NCBI GenBank assembly: GCA_016522385.1
Contig: JAEKFU010000002.1
Location: 1 to 33,934, forward strand
DNA: 33,934 bases
Direction: 5' to 3'
DNA from: Pseudomonadota bacterium
GTDB taxonomy: Bacteria > Pseudomonadota > Alphaproteobacteria > Rhizobiales > Aestuariivirgaceae
Shown one piece after another: positions 1 to 8,237 of this stretch. The notes beneath the pieces are model-generated. The model ran no database searches and was not told the origin of the DNA. It was given only the letters and a program-made list of their open reading frames with translations. Numbering within the stretch: the stretch's first letter is position 1; each line of letters starts with the position of its first letter. The position numbers were made by a program, and so were the translations under genes.

Positions 1-1498
1 TCACCGACGGATGGATGTGAAACCGCGCGGCAAAAGGCACATTGCTAATTTCACCGGGCTTGTCGAGATCGATTTTGAAGCGGTCCTCGCCGCGCAGATC
101 ATTGCCGTCGCTCGAAAGGAATAGCCGGCGATGATGCGCGATCCCAATTTGCAGCATATAGCCATCATGCTCAGCATCGAGCACCGAACCGTGCTCGTTG
201 GTCGTCACTTGGCCATCGATGGTTCGTGGACCCAATATGACCGGCGTTTCAAATATTCTGCGCATCAGGCGGCCGGCGAGCACCACGCCGGCCGGTTTTT
301 CACCAATTGACACCGTGCTGTGCGCTGCTGTCAGGCGTGCCGCATCGCTCCAGGCATCATCGCCTGATTGCGGTGTTCCACAATTGACGACCAGTCGGTA
401 CGGGCCGTCAGAGAATTCGAAAGCTAGTGGGCTGGAGGCGGCCGCGTCATTGAGGCCCGGCGCCGGCGGACGACCCGTATCAACAATTACCCGTGAATTA
501 GCATGCGCCAGCCGGCAATACCCGGAATGCGTGGCGTGCACGAGCGGGCGCCCACACACCATATCAGCCGCCAGGACGGCGAGTGCCCGGCCCGCTGCTG
601 CATGTCGAACACCGTTAAAAACCGCAAGCCCGCCGTCATCGTGGCAGAAGAATCGCAACATGGGCACCATTCGCTCGAGCGCCTCATTGAGTTCAGCGGG
701 CACTTCCAGGCGTGCCGTCTGCAATGTCGTTCGCAGTGGCAAAAGATCGTGCAGCACATCGAGTAGAACCGATGGGTCGCGCGACGCATGTCCACCGTCA
801 GCAAGGATCTGCGCGCTTAGCTCTCGCGTCAGGCGTCCATAAGCCGTTGCCCGCAACGGTTCCATGCCGGCAAGACCCAGGCAGGCATAATTTAGGGCAA
901 TCGCCGCATCCAGACGCGCCCGACGATTTGGTTCTCCGACCATGCCGCGCATCAAGCGGCGGATTTGTCGTCCGAGGCTAGACAAAAAGTTACACCGAAA
1001 ATCATCTGGCGCATCCTCAAGCAGATATTCAGCCTGCACGATCCACGAAATCAGCCGGCGCGCCAGCGTGCGGGTGCGCCATGCGCGCCGATCAATTACT
1101 CTGCTGCGGTCTATCCAGTCCTGCACCAGCGCGCGGGCTTGCACACGGAACAACTCACGGCCGCCGGCCTGCATGGCATTTAGCCAGGCAAAGCTGTGCA
1201 ACTCCGCCGTCCAGCTGTCATCCGACACCTTATGATCAAAGACAACGCGACCTGAACATTCGACCGCCGTCATCCCAAATTGAAACCGCCCTTTGTAAAG
1301 TGCCGCAGCCTGATCGGCATCGCCTCCCATCAATGGATTGATCGGCAGGCCGACGCCAGTGGCGCGACAGCCAATCGGCATCGCAACACTGCCGGTAAAG
1401 TGCCGTATAGCTCTCCCGGTTATCCTGCGAATGCCTAGATCAAGCAGGCCGGTCATGTGGACCGGGGCTGAAACTGTCGCCACTCTTGGACTGTTCAT
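1..1498 (-). CDS. Heparinase II/III-family protein (3' end runs off the left edge of the window)
   Basis: Reverse-strand reading from ATG at 1498 (MNSPRVATVSAPVHMTGLLDLGIRRITG...YKGRFQFG...ELHSFAWLNAM...SGYCRLAHANSRVIVDTG...) appears to stay open to position 1. Typical of heparinase II/III proteins; a neighbour of rsmB in alphaproteobacteria. Not in the ORF track because it has no stop inside the window. Confidence 0.8.
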   Translation of the reverse strand, partial: MNSPRVATVSAPVHMTGLLDLGIRRITGRAIRHFTGSVAMPIGCRATGVGLPINPLMGGDADQAAALYKGRFQFGMTAVECSGRVVFDHKVSDDSWTAELHSFAWLNAMQAGGRELFRVQARALVQDWIDRSRVIDRRAWRTRTLARRLISWIVQAEYLLEDAPDDFRCNFLSSLGRQIRRLMRGMVGEPNRRARLDAAIALNYACLGLAGMEPLRATAYGRLTRELSAQILADGGHASRDPSVLLDVLHDLLPLRTTLQTARLEVPAELNEALERMVPMLRFFCHDDGGLAVFNGVRHAAAGRALAVLAADMVCGRPLVHATHSGYCRLAHANSRVIVDTGRPPAPGLNDAAASSPLAFEFSDGPYRLVVNCGTPQSGDDAWSDAARLTAAHSTVSIGEKPAGVVLAGRLMRRIFETPVILGPRTIDGQVTTNEHGSVLDAEHDGYMLQIGIAHHRRLFLSSDGNDLRGEDRFKIDLDKPGEISNVPFAARFHIHPSV

Positions 1499-1582
1499 GA
1501 TACTCAAACACCGAGTATTGCAGCTGATACAACGGTATTCTTGGCGATAGGATGTTAACGATCTGATAACGAATGAGCGAAA

Positions 1583-2920
1583 TTAGTTCTTAACCAAGCG
1601 ACTGGCGTAAAACCCGTCCATACCCTCACTGTTGCCAATATGGTGACACGGTAGGCTCCGCAGATCACCTTGCTCACTGATCAAATGATCAAGTCCAAAC
1701 ACGTCCTTGCCGGTGACAGCATAACGTGACACCGGAAGTGACCCCGCCAGCAGCGATTCGATTTGCTGGGCCCCTTCCTCCGGTTCCAGCGAACACGTCG
1801 CATATACGATCTGACCGCCCTTGCGCACGGCGCTGACAGCATTTCGCAGAATGTCCGCCTGTGTTTCCTGAAGTGCCATCGCCTGATCCCGCGTCTTTAA
1901 CAGCGCCAGGTCAGGATGACGGCGAATTGTGCCCGTAGCCGAACATGGCACGTCGGCCAGCACCGCATCATAGGGTGTCTGTGCAACAAACCGGGCGGCA
2001 TCTTCACAAATCAGTTCGGCCGCCAAGTCCAGCCTCGCGAGATTTTGCGACAGGCGTTCCAGCCTTTGAGGTGAGATGTCGACGGCGGTGACCCTTGCAC
2101 CGCCCGCTGCCAGTTGCGCGGTCTTGCCGCCCGGCGCGGCACACAAATCGAGCACATGTTTGCCAGCAACATTGCCAAGCAAATGTGTCGGGAGGGCTGC
2201 CGCTGCATCCTGGATCCACCAGGCTCCTTCATCATATCCCGGTAGATCCTCTATGCGGCCGGACCGTTCCTGCAGCCGAATTGTCCCATTTGGCAACAAA
2301 CTACCTGCGAGCACCGCAGCCCAGCGTTCGGCATCGGATTGGATCTTCACCGAAAGATCAAGTGGCGGCTCGACCAGGTGGGCATCGCCGATACGCAAGG
2401 CGACGTCATCGCCATATGTCTCGCACCAGCGCTGCATTAGCCAGTCCGGTGTATTGAGGCGCGCCGCGTTTTGGCTCTGCAAGAGATCATCGCCGGCCAT
2501 AGCAATCTTGCGCAAAACCGCATTGACCAGTCCCGAAAAATGCCGCGCATTGCGGTCGCTGCACGCCAGCCGAACAGCCAGGTCGATGGCGGCATGCGCA
2601 GGGATCCGCATGAACAAGAGCTGCACAACAGCCACCTCGAGAATGGTGCTGGCATTGCCTGACTTTGACGGCAGCGGTTTTGCCAGGAAATGCTGTAGTA
2701 CCTCGTCAATCTGCCCCTTGCGGCGCAGCGCAGTAGTCACGATGGCCCGTGCCAGCCCGCGGTCCTGTTGCGAATTCAGGTCATCAAGAACATTGGCGAA
2801 CGCCACATCCAACGTCTTCCCTTTGTTGACGATATCGCAAAGTGCCCTGACGGCGCATTGCCGGGCAGCCAATCCCTTAACGTGGGCTGCCGCCCGTGCC
2901 GACCCGCGCGACGGCACCAA
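1583..2920 (-). CDS. rsmB: 16S rRNA (cytosine-C5) methyltransferase RsmB/NOL1-NOP2-Sun family
   Basis: N-terminal NusB-like domain; SAM motif VLDLCAAPGGKTAQLA, ADVPCSATGTIRRHPD and YATCSLEPEEG. TTG start at 2920 directly abuts the htpX stop. Confidence 0.92.
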   Translation of the reverse strand: MVPSRGSARAAAHVKGLAARQCAVRALCDIVNKGKTLDVAFANVLDDLNSQQDRGLARAIVTTALRRKGQIDEVLQHFLAKPLPSKSGNASTILEVAVVQLLFMRIPAHAAIDLAVRLACSDRNARHFSGLVNAVLRKIAMAGDDLLQSQNAARLNTPDWLMQRWCETYGDDVALRIGDAHLVEPPLDLSVKIQSDAERWAAVLAGSLLPNGTIRLQERSGRIEDLPGYDEGAWWIQDAAAALPTHLLGNVAGKHVLDLCAAPGGKTAQLAAGGARVTAVDISPQRLERLSQNLARLDLAAELICEDAARFVAQTPYDAVLADVPCSATGTIRRHPDLALLKTRDQAMALQETQADILRNAVSAVRKGGQIVYATCSLEPEEGAQQIESLLAGSLPVSRYAVTGKDVFGLDHLISEQGDLRSLPCHHIGNSEGMDGFYASRLVKN

Positions 2921-3862
2921 TTAGCCCCAGGGGCCGCGCGGCGTCTGGCGCCGGCGTGACCAGGGCCCATCGGCCTCAAGGGAGGTATCCTCAACAGTGT
3001 TGCCGGCCGGCGGGCCGCCGAATTCGCCTGCCATTTGCTGCAACGCCGCAATACGGTTGCCCGTGTTCGGATGAGTCGAAAACAGATTGTCCATCCGTGC
3101 ACCTGACAGCGGATTGATGATGAACATATGCGCAGTGGCCGGATTGGCTTCCGCGGCGTGGTTTTCAATCTGCGCGGCGCGACCGGCAATTTTATTGAGT
3201 GCCGCGGCCAGCCACATCGGATTGCCGCAGATTTCTGCGCCGCCGCGGTCAGCGGCATATTCCCGCGTCCGGCTGATCGCCATCTGCACGAGCATGGCCG
3301 CCATCGGTGCCAGAATGACCATGGCAATTGTGCCGATCAGACCAAGCGAATTGTCACGGTCACGACCACCACCGAAGAACATGGCAAAATTAGCCAGCAT
3401 CGAGATCGCTCCGGCAATCGTCGCCGTCACAGTCATGATCAGAGTGTCGCGATTCTTGATATGCGCCAGCTCATGAGCCACCACCCCGGCCAGCTCTTCA
3501 CGTGACAGACTGCTTAGCAGACCGGTCGTCGCCGCGACTGCAGCATTTTCAGGATTGCGGCCTGTAGCAAATGCGTTGGGCTGGTCCTGATGCATGATAT
3601 AGACCTTCGGCATCGGCAAGTCGGCCCGCTGCGCCAGACTTTCGACCAGACGATAATAGTCCGGATGCGATCGGCCATCGACCGCCTCGGCGCTGTGCAT
3701 GCGCAGTACCATCTTGTCGGAATTCCAGTAACTGAATGCATTCATGCCGATCGCGATCACAAAGGCGATCACCATGCCGCCATTCCCACCAAGCAGATAG
3801 CCGACGGCCAGAAACAGGCCGGTCATCGCCGCCAACAACATTCCAGTACGCATGATATTCAT
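2921..3862 (-). CDS. htpX: Zinc metalloprotease HtpX (M48 family)
   Basis: HELAH zinc motif in [42 protein letters not shown]-terminal membrane segments, [15 protein letters not shown]. Confidence 0.95.
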   Translation of the reverse strand: MNIMRTGMLLAAMTGLFLAVGYLLGGNGGMVIAFVIAIGMNAFSYWNSDKMVLRMHSAEAVDGRSHPDYYRLVESLAQRADLPMPKVYIMHQDQPNAFATGRNPENAAVAATTGLLSSLSREELAGVVAHELAHIKNRDTLIMTVTATIAGAISMLANFAMFFGGGRDRDNSLGLIGTIAMVILAPMAAMLVQMAISRTREYAADRGGAEICGNPMWLAAALNKIAGRAAQIENHAAEANPATAHMFIINPLSGARMDNLFSTHPNTGNRIAALQQMAGEFGGPPAGNTVEDTSLEADGPWSRRRQTPRGPWG

Positions 3863-3959
3863 CGCTAAGACTAATTTGCTCCATGAGTTGCGATAGATGT
3901 CTTCGATCCACTATATGATGAGACTGAAACACCAGTTCAACAAACGACAGGGTCGCAAA

Positions 3960-4142
3960 ATGGCCAGAACAGCCGAAAAACCCGACCTGCCCGCTGCTGC
4001 CCGGCGCGCACTCGCAGAAGCCGAAGAGCGACGCAAGCAGGCCGCCGAGCCGGCAAAAGCACGAGAAATTGGTGGCCGCGACGGCCCCGAACCGACCCGC
4101 TTCGGCGACTGGGAACGTAAAGGTATCGCCAGTGATTTCTAG
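3960..4142 (+). CDS. DUF1674 / SDHAF4-like succinate dehydrogenase assembly factor
   Basis: Internal ATG at 3960 gives MARTAEKPDLPAAARRALAEAEERRK...GGRDGPEPTRFGDWERKGIASDF; the C-terminal GPEPTRFGDWE-KG-A-DF signature is characteristic. Confidence 0.88.
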   Translation: MARTAEKPDLPAAARRALAEAEERRKQAAEPAKAREIGGRDGPEPTRFGDWERKGIASDF

Positions 4143-4201
4143 AGCAGCGCGGAATGGCTGAAATCCGTGCCACCTGATGACAGCGGCACCGGTAGGCACG
4201 T

Positions 4202-4792
4202 CTAAAGGACGATCACCTTAGCGCCCATACGGGTGCGTCGGTAAAGGTCGATGACTTCCTCATTGATCATCCGGATACAGCCGCTCGAAACGGCACCACC
4301 GATGGTCTGCGGCGCGTTGGTGCCGTGGATCCGGTAAAGCGTGTCGCGCTTGCCCTTGAACAGATAAAGCGCTCGCGCGCCAAGAGGGTTGGTCGGGCCA
4401 CCCGGCATGTATTCCGGCAAATCCCGCCCATTCCTGCGCTCACGTTCGATCATCTCTGCCGGCGGGCGCCAGGCCGGCCATTCTTTCTTGTGTCGGATAT
4501 TAGCCGTTCCGGACCACTGAAAACCGCGCCGGCCGACGCCGACACCATAGCGGATCGCCTTGCCGCCCTCCAGTACATAGTAGAGCCGCCGCTTGGACGT
4601 ATCGATAATGATCGTGCCGGGTTTCTCGCGCGTACGATAGTCAACAATCTTCTTTCCACCATAGCGCGGCCTCGTCGAGCCACGGAAGGCGTTGTTGAAA
4701 TTGTATCTGACTTTTGTCCTAGTCTCAGCCAGTGCCGTGTGTTGCACTGCGCCCATTGCCAGTCCCGTCAGGATGAATTGTCGCCGATCCAT
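4202..4792 (-). CDS. L,D-transpeptidase (YkuD domain), exported
   Basis: Signal-like N-terminus; YRIHGTNAPQTIGGAVSSGCIRMINEEVIDLY contains the HGT..SSGCIRM catalytic motif. Confidence 0.92.
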   Translation of the reverse strand: MDRRQFILTGLAMGAVQHTALAETRTKVRYNFNNAFRGSTRPRYGGKKIVDYRTREKPGTIIIDTSKRRLYYVLEGGKAIRYGVGVGRRGFQWSGTANIRHKKEWPAWRPPAEMIERERRNGRDLPEYMPGGPTNPLGARALYLFKGKRDTLYRIHGTNAPQTIGGAVSSGCIRMINEEVIDLYRRTRMGAKVIVL

Positions 4793-4882
4793 GAAATTGC
4801 TCCATCAATCACATACTCGATGCGAGGTTCGCCCGGATGCTTTTTAACGGACCCAATTTAACGACTGGTTGACCAAAATTTC

Positions 4883-4900
4883 CAGTGACAATTGTCACTG
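4883..4900. promoter_or_regulatory. 18-bp perfect palindrome CAGTGACAATTGTCACTG, candidate operator
   Basis: Uninterrupted dyad about 90 bp upstream of the L,D-transpeptidase start. Confidence 0.45.
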
Positions 4901-5301
4901 CAGGTCGCGGCACAGAACGTGCGGAATGACCGCGGGCCACACAAAGCTAGGGGCTCGTCCGGCATGCTCTCGAACAATGCCATGCAGTACCGATTTCCAC
5001 CAAGGCTGCATAGCAACAACTATTCGCGTCAACGTCGGCACTGCCTTGCCGCGGACCGGCGCCCTGAGTTCAAAATTGCGTAGCGCGCCACTGTGCGCCT
5101 TCAAATATTTGGAATTGCATGAAGTCTTTCCGCCGGAAAACCGCCGTTGGTCAATAAAGTTCACCGCCACCTACTGCAAACACATTGGCGCACGGCTTGA
5201 ACCCCAACGTCAAGGCCCGAACGCACATGACGTAAGTTGGTGCCCGTGTCCGCAAAGAATTTTCTCAAGCGACAATTGAATTCAACCCAATCTTGCTCAC
5301 G

Positions 5302-5321
5302 GAATTGTGATGACACAATTC
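5302..5321. repeat. Inverted repeat GAATTGTG-ATGA-CACAATTC
   Basis: Perfect 8-bp arms, 4-nt loop, downstream of the GST stop. Confidence 0.6.
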
Positions 5322-5349
5322 TGCAACATTCACGACGATCTTGCGCTGG

Positions 5350-5958
5350 TTAGTGCGCCGGCTGATAAGGCGCCATGGCTACACATCCGGGCAGGTCCTC
5401 GACGCGTGCCAGCCACGCCCTGATTGCCGGATAGGCCGCCAGTGAGATGTTTCCTTCGCCGATAGCTGCGGCATAGGGATAACAGGCGATGTCGGCGATT
5501 GTCGGCCGGTCGAGCGCCAGCCAGTCTGACTCCTTGAGTCGGGATTCGAGAACTGCAAGCGCTATGTCGGCGATCTTGTGGACAGCATCTGCATCCATCG
5601 GCCGGTTGAAGATTACCATGGCCCGCGACAGCGCCAGTCCGTTGAACACCTCATTGACCGAGAACGACAGCCACTTTTGAATCTCGGCCATCGCCTCGGC
5701 ATCATCGGGATACCAGTCCTTACCCCCATATTTGCGCACCAGATAGACCAGGATCGCCGCGGAATCCGAAATGATCACACCATCATCAACCAGCACTGGC
5801 ACCTTGTGCCGCGGATTGAGCTCTAGGAATGCCGGTGTGTTCTGTTCGCCTTTCAGCAGATCGATTGTCCGTTTTTCATATTCGAGGCCCAGCATCGACA
5901 GCATCATCCGGACCTTGTGGCAGTTGCCAGACGGTGGGAAATCATAGAGTGTCCGCAT
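5350..5958 (-). CDS. Glutathione S-transferase family protein
   Basis: Likely start ATG at 5958 (MRTLYDFPPSGNCHKVRMMLSMLGLEYEKRTIDLLKGEQNTPAFLELNPRHKVPVLVDDGVIISDSAAILVYL); thioredoxin-fold N-domain plus helical C-domain. The track ORF extends upstream to 6096. Confidence 0.9.
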   Translation of the reverse strand: MRTLYDFPPSGNCHKVRMMLSMLGLEYEKRTIDLLKGEQNTPAFLELNPRHKVPVLVDDGVIISDSAAILVYLVRKYGGKDWYPDDAEAMAEIQKWLSFSVNEVFNGLALSRAMVIFNRPMDADAVHKIADIALAVLESRLKESDWLALDRPTIADIACYPYAAAIGEGNISLAAYPAIRAWLARVEDLPGCVAMAPYQPAH

Positions 5959-6080
5959 CGGCAGTCTTTTTCCTTCGTGCTTTGTCGGAGCATTGCGCCG
6001 GTCGTGACGGCAATTCAGCAATTGGCCTGGCAAAATCGGCCTCGGTAGCGCATTCGTAGAAATACACTGGATCACGAGCA

Positions 6081-6102
6081 TTTCAGATGGAATCATCTGA
6101 AA
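6081..6102. repeat. Inverted repeat TTTCAGATG-GAAT-CATCTGAAA
   Basis: Perfect 9-bp arms, 4-nt loop, between fhs and GST. Confidence 0.65.
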
Positions 6103-6143
6103 CGTGAATCATCTTATATCAAACCAAATTCCATCCGGTTTTT

Positions 6144-6171
6144 CTGGTTTTGATGTTTCCATCAAAACCAG
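6144..6171. repeat. Inverted repeat CTGGTTTTGATG-TTTC-CATCAAAACCAG
   Basis: Perfect 12-bp arms, 4-nt loop, 64 bp downstream of the fhs stop. Confidence 0.7.
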
Positions 6172-6234
6172 GCCTAATCTAGCCAGCGACAAGTTGGACG
6201 ACGCCAACATTGCAGCCGAGAGTATCGACTGATC

Positions 6235-7914
6235 CTAGAACAGACCGGCGATTTGGCCCTGTCCATCCAGGCCGATGGCTTCTGCCGATGGCACCCGCGG
6301 CAAGCCGGGCATCGTCATGATGTCGCCGCAGATTGCCACGATGAACTCGGCACCAGCCGAAAGTCGCACCTCGCGGATCGGCACCACGTGGTTGTTCGGT
6401 GCCCCCTTGAGATTGGGGTCGGTTGAGAACGAATACTGCGTCTTGGCCATGCAGACCGGCAGATTGCCATAACCTTCGGCTTCGAAGGTCCTCAGCATAT
6501 CTCGGACCGACTTGTCACCGACAATTTCGTCTGCCCGGTAAATTTCCGTAGCAATTGTCTTGATCTTGTCCCACAGCGACATGTCATCGCTATAGATTGG
6601 CGCAAACTTGCTTTGCCCGCTGTCAGCCATTTCGGCTACAGCAGCCGCCAGGTCTTCCGTACCCTTACCTCCTTCGGCCCAATGAGTGGCCTTGAAGGCC
6701 TCGACACCCTGTTCGGCGCAGAATGCCTTGATCGTCTCAACTTCGGCCTCGGTATCAAATACGAATTGGTTGATCGCTACCGCCACCGGAACGCCAAACT
6801 TCTTAACGTTCTGGATATGCCGGCCGAGGTTGACCAGGCCCTTTTGCACGGCATTGACATTTTCTGATTTGAGATCATCCTTATCGACGCCGCCATGCAT
6901 TTTGAGGGCTCTGACCGTGGCTACAATGACACAAGCATCCGGTTTTAGCCCGGCCTTTCGGCATTTGATATCGAAGAACTTTTCAGCGCCGAGGTCAGCG
7001 CCGAACCCGGCTTCGGTAACCACATAGTCAGCTAGTTTCAGTGCCGTCTTGGTGGCCATTGCCGAGTTGCAGCCATGCGCGATGTTGGCAAACGGCCCAC
7101 CATGCACAAAGGCCGGATTGTTCTCTAGAGTCTGTACCAGGTTTGGCATTAGTGCATCGCGCAGAAGCACCGTCTGGGCGCCGGCTGCCTTGATGTCTCT
7201 TGCAAGCACCGGTTTGCGCTCACGGGTCTGGCCAACCACGATATTGCCAAGCCGTCGCTCGAGATCCTCAACCGATGTCGCCAGGCAGAGGATCGCCAAA
7301 ATTTCCGATGCCACGGTGATGTCGAACCCCGTCTGTCGAGGAAAGCCATTGGCCACGCCGCCGAGTGAACACACGATATCACGCAGCGCCCGGTCGTTCA
7401 TGTCGACCACGCGCCGCCAGGCGATGCGCCGGGCATCCAGTTCCAAACCATTTCCCCAATAGATGTGGTTATCGATCATCGCCGACAGTAGTGAGTGTGC
7501 CGAGGTGATTGCATGGAAGTCACCGGTAAAATGGAGGTTAATGTCTTCCATCGGCACGATCTGGGCATAGCCGCCGCCCGCCGCACCGCCTTTCATGCCG
7601 AAACACGGCCCGAGCGACGGTTCACGAAGGCAGATCATGGCGTTCCTGCCGATACGGTTCAGGCCATCGCCCAGACCAACCGTTGTCGTGGTCTTGCCTT
7701 CACCGGCAGGGGTTGGCGTGATAGCCGTCACCAGAATGAGCTTGCCGTCCGGTTTATCGCTCAAACTGTCGATGTAACTCAGATTGACCTTGGCCTTGGT
7801 ATGACCAAAAGGAATGAGTTCCTCCGTTGCAATTCCCAGTTTGGAACCGATTTCCATTATCGGCTTCATGTTTGCCGCCCGGGCAATTTCAATATCACTC
7901 TTGACGTCGGCCAT
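6235..7914 (-). CDS. fhs: Formate--tetrahydrofolate ligase
   Basis: Start ATG at 7914 with upstream GGAGG ([28 protein letters not shown]); [22 protein letters not shown]-loop, [23 protein letters not shown]-terminal [31 protein letters not shown]. Confidence 0.97.
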   Translation of the reverse strand: MADVKSDIEIARAANMKPIMEIGSKLGIATEELIPFGHTKAKVNLSYIDSLSDKPDGKLILVTAITPTPAGEGKTTTTVGLGDGLNRIGRNAMICLREPSLGPCFGMKGGAAGGGYAQIVPMEDINLHFTGDFHAITSAHSLLSAMIDNHIYWGNGLELDARRIAWRRVVDMNDRALRDIVCSLGGVANGFPRQTGFDITVASEILAILCLATSVEDLERRLGNIVVGQTRERKPVLARDIKAAGAQTVLLRDALMPNLVQTLENNPAFVHGGPFANIAHGCNSAMATKTALKLADYVVTEAGFGADLGAEKFFDIKCRKAGLKPDACVIVATVRALKMHGGVDKDDLKSENVNAVQKGLVNLGRHIQNVKKFGVPVAVAINQFVFDTEAEVETIKAFCAEQGVEAFKATHWAEGGKGTEDLAAAVAEMADSGQSKFAPIYSDDMSLWDKIKTIATEIYRADEIVGDKSVRDMLRTFEAEGYGNLPVCMAKTQYSFSTDPNLKGAPNNHVVPIREVRLSAGAEFIVAICGDIMTMPGLPRVPSAEAIGLDGQGQIAGLF

Positions 7915-8199
7915 GATCAAATGCCTCCCAATTTTCAGAATTTCTGTAAATTCTCCCCCACTTACGCCAAAATGGCCAACATTACCAGGATTGAATCGTG
8001 AACGATTGTCAAAATCGCCACATGACATGCGTCTTGATAGATCGAATAGTGCACTGTCACCGCAACCTAGCAATCAGAACTGTCCATGCGCCGGCTCGGA
8101 TATGACAATTAGGCAATCGATATGAGTTTTGATCATACCTCATAATCCCACGCCGGAGATGTTGATTTAGACCGCGGCTGTTTCGCGTTTCTTTACGAT

Positions 8200-8218
8200 T
8201 TAGGTGTTAGTTTACCAT
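8200..8218 (+). promoter_or_regulatory. Possible CtrA box TTAG-GTGTTAG-TTTACCAT upstream of the EAL gene
   Basis: Two mismatches to TTAA-N7-TTAACCAT. Confidence 0.35.
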
Positions 8219-8237
8219 AATTGGAGAGATCGAGAGG

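Noticed and set aside
198-842. 214-aa plus-strand ORF and the other plus-strand ORFs to 1550
   Set aside because: Antisense to the heparinase frame; Arg/Ser/Pro-rich shadow translation typical of high-GC genomes.
1554-1569. CtrA-like TTAT-CAGATCG-TTAAC (minus strand) upstream of the heparinase gene
   Set aside because: One mismatch in a short core and no functional link between heparinase-family genes and CtrA; kept only as a weak match.
4869-5279. 136-aa plus-strand ORF in the 4.8-5.35 kb gap
   Set aside because: Cys/His/Arg-rich, not protein-like, overlapped by an equally unconvincing minus-strand ORF; not called a gene.
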